Part shown: piece after piece, positions 33,401-42,400 of the stretch
How the letters are laid out: each line of letters opens with the position of its first letter
Position numbering within the stretch: position 1 is the stretch's first letter
Assembly: GCA_958295725.1 (NCBI GenBank)
Contig: CATQHA010000002.1
Location: 1-48,336 of the forward strand
DNA: 48,336 nt
DNA from: an uncultured Alphaproteobacteria bacterium
GTDB taxonomy: Bacteria; Pseudomonadota; Alphaproteobacteria; UBA2966
Reading direction: 5' to 3'
The notes under the pieces: model-generated
Database searches by the model: none
Told to the model about the DNA's origin: nothing
What the model saw: only the letters and a program-made list of their open reading frames with translations
Position numbers and translations under genes: made by a program

Positions 33401-36400
33401 CGATACGTTCGACGCCCCGCTCTCGTCGATCGACGACGCCGACAACGCCAGCGTCGCCTCCGGCAACGCCTCGTCGTCGGTGATGGTCAGCGTCACGCTC
33501 GACGGCGCCGCCACCCCGTTACCCCCGGCCGCCGTCGCCGACACCGTCACCGTCTTGTCCGGCGCGTCGGTCGCATTGTCCGTCGCCGTCACCGTCACCG
33601 TCCCCGCGCTCGTCGTCGAACCCGCCGCGATCGTCAACGTGTTCGCGCTCGACAGCGTGAAATCCGTCCCCGACCCCGGCGATGCCGACACCGTGAGCGT
33701 CACCGCCGCGCTCGACACACCCGACAGCGTCGCCGTCACCGTCGATACGTTCGACGCCCCGCTCTCGTCGATCGACGACGGCGACAACGCCAGCGTCACG
33801 GTGGGCGTAGCTTCGTCGTCGGTGATGGTCAGCGTCACGTCCGACGGCGCCGACACCCCGTTACCCCCGGCCGCCGTCGCCGAGACCGTCACGCTCCTGT
33901 CCGGCGCATCCGTCGTGTCGTTCACCGCCGTAATCGTCACCGTCCCCGCGCTCGCCGTCGAACCCGCCGCGATCGTCAACGTGTTCGCGCTCGACAGCGT
34001 GAAGTCCGTCCCCGACCCCGGCGATGCCGACACCGTGAGCGTCACCGCTTCGCTCGACGGGCGGTTCAGCGTCGCCGTCACCGTCGATACGTTCGACGCC
34101 CCGCTCTCGTCGATCGACGACGCCGACAACGCCAGCGTCGCCTCCGGCAACGCCTCGTCGTCGGTGATGGTCAGCGTCACGCTCGACGGCGCCGACACCC
34201 CGTTACCCCCGGCCGCCGTCGCCGAGACCGTCACCGACTTGTTCGGCGCATCCGTCGTGTTGTTCACCGCCGTAATCGTCACCGTCCCCGCGCTCGTCGT
34301 CGAACCCGCCGCGATGGTCAACGTCGTCGCGCTCGACAGCGTGAAGTCGGTCCCCGACCCCGGCGATGCCGACACCGTGAGCGTCACCGCCGCGCTCGAC
34401 GCGCGGTCCAGCGTCGCCGTCACCGTCGATACGTTCGACGCCCCGCTCTCGTCGATCGACGACGCCGACAACGCCAGCGTCACCTCCGGCAGGTCCTCGT
34501 CGTCGGTGATGGTCAGCGTCACGCTCGACGGCGCCGACACCCCGTTACCCCCGGCCGCCGTCGCCGAGACCGTCACCGACTTGTTCGGCGCATCCGTCGT
34601 GTTGTCCGTCGCCGTAATCGTCACCGTCCCCGCGCTCGTCGTCGAACCCGCCGCGATCGTCAACGTGTTCGCACTCGACAGCGTGAAGTCGGTCCCCGAC
34701 CCCGGCGATGCCGACACCGTGAGCGTCACCGCTTCGCTCGACGCGCGGTTCAGCGTCGCCGTCACCGTCGATACGTTCGACGCCCCGCTCTCGTCGATCG
34801 ACGACGGCGACAACGCCAGCGTCGCCTCCGGCAACGCCTCGTCGTCGGTGATGGTCAGCGTCACGCTCGACGGCGCCGACACCCCGTTACCCCCGGCCGC
34901 CGTCGCCGAGACCGTCACCGACTTGTCCGGCGCGTCGGTCGCATTGTCCGTCGCCGTCACCGTCACCGTCCCCGCGCTCGTCGTCGAACCGGCCGCGATG
35001 GTCAACGTGTTCGCACTCGACAGCGTGAAATCCGTCCCCGACCCCGGCGAGGCCGACACCGTGAGCGTCACCGCTTCGCTCGACGGGCGGTTCAGCGTCG
35101 CCGTCACCGTCGATACGTTCGACGCCCCGCTCTCGTCGATCGACGACGCCGACAACGCCAGCGTCGCCTCCGGCAACGCCTCGTCGTCGGTGATGGTCAG
35201 CGTCGCGTCCGACGGCGCCGCCACCCCGTTACCCCCGGCCGCCGTCGCCGAGACCGTCACCGACTTGTCCGGCGCGTCGGTCGCATTGTCCGTCGCCGTC
35301 ACCGTCACCGTCCCCGCGCTCGTCGTCGAACCCGCCGCGATGGTCAGCGTGTTCGCCGTGCTCAGCGTGAAGTCGGTCCCCGACCCCGGCGAGGCCGACA
35401 CCGTGAGCGTCACCGCCGCGCTCGACGCGCGGTCCAGCGTCGCCGTCACCGTCGATACGTTCGACGCCCCGCTCTCGTCGATCGACGTGGACGACAGCAC
35501 CAGCGTCACCTCCGGCAGGTCCTCGTCGTCCGTCAGCGTCAGCGCCCCGCCGCCCACCGCCATGGTCGTCCCGTCGGCCGTCGCCCGGTCGTTCGTTACC
35601 GTCGCCGTCACCGTCGTCGAACGCCCGGCCGTCCCCTGGTGCACGTCGTCGTTCGCCGCCGTGACCAGCACCGTGTCCGCGGCGTTCGCCGTGCTCCCCG
35701 CCGCGATGACGATGGTCGTGTCCGAACCCACCGTGTAGAAGCCCGTCACCGCCGACACCGTCACCGTCGTCGCCGCCCCCGACGCGCGGTCCAGCGTCGC
35801 CGTCACCGTCGATACGCCGCCGTTCTCCGAGATCGACGCCGGCGACAGCGCCAGCGTCACCCCCGGCGCCGCGTCGTCGTCGGTCGTCGTCACCGACACG
35901 TCCACGTTCGCCAGCCCGTTGTAGTTGGTGTCGCCGCTCGACGGATCGAGCCGCACTGCCCAAGTCACCTCTCCGTCGTCGATGGCGTCGTCCGCGCCGG
36001 TCACCGTCACCGCCTGCGTCGTGCTCCAGTCGCTCACCGCGAAGGTCAGCGACGGCGGCGAGACCGTTCCCTCGCCCGTATCCCGGCTCGACACCGTCAC
36101 CGTCACCGCCTGCGACGGCTCCGACAGCAGCGCCACCGTGAAGGTCGCCTGACCGCCGGCCTCCGTCGCCTGACCCGTCACCGAACTCACGTCCAGCCCG
36201 TAGTCGTTGTCGGCGTTCACCGCGTACACCGTGACCGGGGAGCTCGCGAGCGCGTCGTACTTGGCGTCCAGCGTGCTCGTCGTGTTCACCGTCAGGGTGA
36301 CGGTGTAGTCCTGGTCGCCGTCGGCGGGGTTGGTCGGGGCGTCGTTCACCCCGGTCAGCGTCACCGTCTGCGCCGTGTTCCAGTTCGTCGCCGTGAAGGT

Positions 36401-39400
36401 CAGCGACGACGCGGACACCGTGCCTTCCGTCGTGTCCGAACTCGCCACGCCGAGCACCACGTCCCCCGTCGGTTCGCTCTCCAGCGCCACCGTGAACGTC
36501 GCCGTCCCGCCATCCTCCGTCGTCCGCAACCGCGACGATGTCGACGTCGCCGGCGACACCGCGAACCCGGCCGTGTCGTCGTCGGTCAGCGTCAGCGTCA
36601 CGCTCGTCGGCGCCGCGACGTTGTTGCCGCCCGAGACCGTCCCCGAAACCGTCACCGTCTCGTCCGTCTCGTCCACCGCGTCGCCCGTCGCCGTCACCGT
36701 CACCGTCCCCGCGCTCGTCGTCGAACCCGACGCGATCGTCAGCGTCTTGTCGCTCGACAGACTGAAATCGCCCGCCGCCGCGGTCACGCCCGTCGCCCCC
36801 ACCGTCACCGTCACGGCCTCGCTCGACGCCCCCGACAGCGTCGCCGTCACCGTCGTCACGCCGCCCGTCTCCGAGATCGACGTCGGCGACAACGCCAGCG
36901 TCACCGTCCGCAGGGCCTCGTCGTCCGTGATCGTGATCGTGGCCGAGTTCACCGTCAGGCTGCCCGACGAGCCGCTCACCGTCACCGTCTCGTCGGTCTC
37001 GTCCACCGCGTCGTCCGTCGGCGTCAGCGTGAATGTGCCGGTCTTGCTCTGTGCCTCCGCGGCGATCGTAATGTCGAAGTCCGTCACCGCGGCGAAGTCC
37101 ACCGCCGTCGCCGTGCCGCTGCCCGCCACGCTCACGGTCACCGCCGTCGCCCCGGCGAACCGGATCGTGCCATCCACCGTGGCGGTCACCGTGATCGTGG
37201 TCGCCCCGTCGCCCTCGGCCACGCTGTTGTCGTTCACCGTCAGCGTGATCGAGGGCGTCGCGTCGTCGTCCGTCAACGTGATCGTGGCCGAGTTCACCGT
37301 CAGGCTGCCCGACGAGCCGCTCACCGTCACCGTCTCGTCGGTCTCGTCCACCGCGTCGTTCGTCGGCGTCAGCGTGAAGGTGCCGGTCTTGCTCGCCGCC
37401 CCCGCGGCGATCGTAATGTCGAAGTCCGACACCGCCCCGAAGTCCACCGCCGTCGCCGTGCCGCTACCCCCCACGCTCACGGTCACGGTCGTGGGATCGA
37501 CGAACCGGCTCGCGCCATCCACCGTGGCGGTCACCGTGATCGTGGTCGCCCCGTCGTCCTCGGCCACGCTGTTGTCGTCCACCGTCAGCGTGATCGCGGT
37601 CGGGGCGTCGTCGTCGTCCGTCAACGCGATCGTGGCCGAGCTCACCGTCAGGCTGCCCGACGTGCCGCTCACCGTGATCGTCTCGTTCGTCTCGTCGAAC
37701 GCGTCGTTCGTCGGCGTCAGCGTGAAGGTGCCGGTAGCGCTCGCGTCGGCCGCGTAGATCGTAATGTCGAAGTCCGACACCGCCCCGAAGTCCACCGCCG
37801 TCGCCGCGCCGCTCCCGGCCACGCTCACCGTCACCGTCGTGTCCGTGACGAACCGCGTCCCGCCGTCCACCGTGGCGGTCACCGTGATGGTGGTCGCCCC
37901 GTCGTCCTCGGCCACGCTGTTGTCGTCCACCGTCAAGGTGATCGCGGTCGGCGTCGCGTCGTCGTCCGTCAACGCGATCGTGGCCGAGCTCACCGTCACG
38001 CTGCCCGAGGCGACATGGCCGTACAGCCCCACCGTCTCGTCGGTCCCGTCCAATACGTCGTTCGTCGGCGTCAGCGTGAAGTCGCTGGCGCCGCTCGCCG
38101 CCCCCGCGGCGATCGTAATGTCGAAGGACGCCACAGCCACGAAGTTCACGGCCGTCGCCAACAAGCTGTCACCGCTCACGAGCACGGTCACCGTCGTCGC
38201 CTCGGCGAACCGGGTCGTCCCGTCCACCGTCGCGGTCACCGTGATCGTGGTCGCCCCGTCGCCCTCGCTCACGCTGTCGTCACTCACCGTCAAGGTGATC
38301 GCGGTCGGCGCCGCGTCGTCGTCCGTCAGGCTGATCGTGGCCGAGTTCACCGTCAGGCTGCCCGACGAGCCGCTCACCGTCACCGTCTCGTCGGTCTCGT
38401 CCACCGCGTCGTTCGTCGGCGTCAGCGTGAAGCTCCCGGTCTTGCTCGCCGCCCCGGCGGGGATCGTAATGTCGAAGGACGACACCGCCGCGAAGTCCAC
38501 TGTCGTGGCCGTGCCGCTCCCCGCCACGCTCACCGTCACCGCCGTGTCCTCGGCGAACCGGGTGGTCCCGTCCACCGTGGCGGTCACCGTGATCGCGGCC
38601 GCCCCGTCGCCCTCGCCCACGCTGTTGTCGTCCACCGTCAGCGTGATCGAGGTCGGCGCCGCGTCGTCGTCCGTCAGGCCGATCGTGGCCGAGTTCACCG
38701 TCAGACTGCCTGACGCGCCGCTGACCGTGATCGTCTCGTCGGTCTCGTCCACCGCGTCGTCCGTCGGCGTCAGCGTGAAGCCCGCGGTGTCGCTCGCCGC
38801 CCCCGCCGCGATCTCGATGTCGAACGCCTCCACCGCGGCGAAGTCCACCGCCCCCGCCGTGCCGCTGCCCGCCACGCTCACCCGCACCGTCTTCGCCTCG
38901 GCGAACCGGGTCGTCCCGTCCACCGTGGCGGTCACCGTGATCGAGGTCGCCCCGTCGCCCTCGCCCACGCTGCTGTCACTCACCGTCAGCGTGATCGAGG
39001 TCGGGGCCGCGTCGTCGTCCGTCAGGCTGATCCTGGCCGAGTTCACCGTCAGACCGGAGGCCGTGCCGCGCACCGTGATCGTCTCGTCGGTCTCGTCCAC
39101 TACGTCGTTCGTCGGCGTCAGCGTGAAGTCTGCGGTACCGCTCGCGTCGCCCGCGGCGATCGTAATGTCGAACGCCGACACCGTGGCGAAATCCACCGCT
39201 GTCGCGGCGCCGCTGCCCGCCACGTTCACCCGCACCGTCGTGGCCGAGCCGAGCGTCGTCGAGCCGTCCAACGTGGCCGTCACCGTGATCGTGGTGGCCC
39301 CGTCGACCTCGCCGACGCTGTTGTCGTTCACCGTCAGCGTGATCGAGGTCGGCGTCCCGTCGTCGTCCGTGAGGCTGATCGTGGCCGCGTTCACCGTCAG

Positions 39401-42400
39401 GCCGGTCGAAGTACCGCTGACCGTGATGGTCTCGTCGGTCTCGTCGTCCGAGTCGTCCGTCGGCGTCAGCGTGAAGGTTCCGGTACCGCTCGCCGCCCCG
39501 GCGGCGATAGAGATGTCGAAATCCGACACCGCGGCGAAGTCCACCGCCCCCGTCGTGCTGCTGTCCGCCACGCTCACGCTCACCGTCTTGGCCTCGGCGA
39601 ACCGGGTCGTGCCGTCCACCGTGGCGGTCACCGTGATCGTCGTCGCCCCGTCGCCCTCGCCCACGTCGTCGTCGTCCACCGTCAGCGTGATCGAGGTCGG
39701 GGCGCCGTCGTCGTCCGTGATCGTCCCCGTAACCCTTAGCCAATTGGCGATGACCCCGCCGGGCGTCGAGATCGTCGCGTTCGTCGCACCGCTAAAGGTC
39801 ACCTCCACCGTCTCGTTCGACTCGTCCACCGTGTCGCCCGTCACCAACACGCTGAAGGTCTGGCTGGTCGTCCCCGCCGCGAAGGTCAGCGTGCCGGCGG
39901 CGATGGCCGTGTAGTCCGTCCCCGAAGTGGCCGTCCCCAGGCCCGCGTCCGCATACTGCACCGTCACCTCGCGTCCGGAGGCGGCGCTCAGGGTCACCGT
40001 ATACGTCAGCGCCGCGGAGCCACTGTCGCCCTCCGCCACGCTCGGCGAGCTGATCGACAGCGTCGGCGTCGCGTCGTTGTCCGTGATCGTCCCGGTCCCG
40101 GTGCCCGCCGTGGTCGAGACCGCCGCGTTCACCGGATCCTTCAGCCGCACTTTCACCGTCTCGTCCGCCTCGTCCAGAACGTCGCCCGTCACCGCCACGT
40201 CGAAGGTCCGGCTGGTCGTCCCCGCCGCGAAGGTCAGCGTGCCGGCGGTGAGCGCCGTGTAGTCCGTCCCGGAAGTCGCGGTGCCGGTCCCGGTGTCGGC
40301 GTAGTCCACCGTCACCTCGCGTTCGGAGGCGGCGCTCAGGGTCGCCGTGAAGGTCAGGTCCGTCGAGCCGCTGTCGCCCTCGGTCACGCTCGGCGAGTCG
40401 ATGGAGAGCATCGGCGCGGGATCGTCGTCGGTGATCGTCAGCGTCGCGTCGGACGGATTCGCCGCCCCGTCGCCGCCCGCGACCGTCGCCGAGACCGTCA
40501 CCGACTTGTCCGCCTCGTCGGTCGTGTCGTCCATCGCCGTCACCGTCACCGCGCCCGTGCTCGTCGTATCCCCCATCGCGATGGTGAGCGTATTCGCGCT
40601 CGACAGGCCGAAGTCGCCCGACACCGCCGGGGACACCGGCGCCGCCGACACCGTGACCGTCGTCGCCTCGCTCGCCGCCTTGTCCAGCGTCGCGGTCACC
40701 GTGGCCACCCCGCCGTTCTCCGAGATCGACGACGACGACAGCGACAGCGACACGACCGGCTTGTCGTCGTCGATGACCGTGACCGTCACCGCGAGCTGGT
40801 TCGTCACATCCCCGCGGCCATAGTTGGCCGCCGTGTATCTGATCTGCTTGATCTCGTCCTGGAGGTCGCTGTCCCCTTTGGCCGTGACGGTCACCGTCTT
40901 CGCCGTGCTCCAGTCCGACGGCGTGAACGAGAGGTTGTACGGGTACGTGAGGGCGGTGTTCAGATCGAGCTCGATGTCGGGGGGAGTGAGAACGGCCCCG
41001 GGGGGAGTGAGACCGACCCATGTCGTTCCCAATCCGGGGGCGGGCTCGGAGTCCAGGACCACGGTGAACGTCGCGCCGGCGCCTTGCTCGGTCACCGTGA
41101 TGGTGGTGGGGTTGAAGGTCACGCCGGCGGTGTCGTCGTCGGTCAGCGTCAGCGTCGCGTTCGACGGGTCCGCCACCCCGTTGCCGCCCGCCGCCGTGCC
41201 GGAAACCGTCACCGACTTGTCGGCCACGTCCACGTCGTTGTCGTTCGCCGTCACCGTCACCGCGCCCGTGCTCGTCGTCGCCTCCGCCGCGATGGTCAGC
41301 GTCTTCGCCGTGCTCAGATCGAAGTCCGCGGCGACCGCCCCCGTTCCCGCCGCGGCACCTACCGTCACCGTCACCGCCTCGCTCGACTTGCCGTTCAGCG
41401 TCGCCGTCACCGTGGAGACCCCGCCGTCCTCCGAAATCGATGTCGGCGACAGGACCAGCGTCACGGTGGGCGTAGCTTCGTCGTCCGTGATCGTCAGCGT
41501 CACATCCGGCGGCGCCGACACCCCGTTACCCCCGGCCGCCGTCGCCGAGACCGTCACCGACTTGTCCGGCGCATCCGTCGTGTTGTTCACCGCCGTAATC
41601 GTCACCGTCCCCGCGCTCGTCGTCGAACCCGCCGCGATGGTCAGCGTCGTCGCCGTGCTCAGCGTGAAGTCGGTCCCCGACCCCGGCGAGGCCGACACCG
41701 TGAGCGTCACCGCCGCGCTCGACACCCCCGACAGCGTCGCTGTCACCGTGCTCGACCCGGGGTTCGTCCCGTCGTGCTCGTCGATCGACGCCGGCGACAG
41801 AACCAGCGCCACCGTCGGCAACGCCTCGTCGTCGGTGATGGTCAGCGTCACGTCCGACGGCGCCGCCACCCCGTTACCCCCGGCCGCCGTCGCCGAGACC
41901 GTCACCGACCTGTCCGGCGCATCCGTCGTGTCGTTCACCGCCGTAATCGTCACCGTCCCCGTGCTCGCCGTCGAACCCGCCGCGATCGTCAACGTGTTCG
42001 CGCTCGACAGCGTGAAATCCGTCCCCGACCCCGGCGATGCCGACACCGTGAGCGTCACCGCCTCGCTCGACGCGCGGTCCAGCGTCGCCGTCACCGTCGA
42101 TACGTTCGACGCCCCGCTCTCGTCGATCGTCGCCGGCGACAACGCCAGCGTCGCCTCCGGCAGGTCCTCGTCGTCCGCGATGGTCAGCGTCACGCTCGAC
42201 GGCGCCGCCACCCCGTTACCCCCGGCCGCCGTCGCCGAGACCGTCACCGACTTGTCCGGCGCATCCGTCGTGTTGTTCACCGCCGTGATCGTCACCGCGC
42301 CCGCGCTCGTCGTCGAACCCGCCGCGATGGTCAACGTGTTCGCACTCGACAGCGTGAAATCCGTCCCCGACCCCGGCGATGCCGACACCGTGAGCGTCAC

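Noticed and set aside
32040..35738. 1,232-codon plus-strand frame with regular repeats
   Set aside because: It mirrors the ten 342-bp units of the minus-strand gene. The regularity comes from the DNA repeat, not from a second protein.
27476..38713. 3,745-codon open frame on the plus strand
   Set aside because: It is the antisense shadow of the repeat gene: high GC and repeated codons keep the opposite frame open. Its product is Arg/His/Pro-rich with no domain, and it has no ribosome-binding site.
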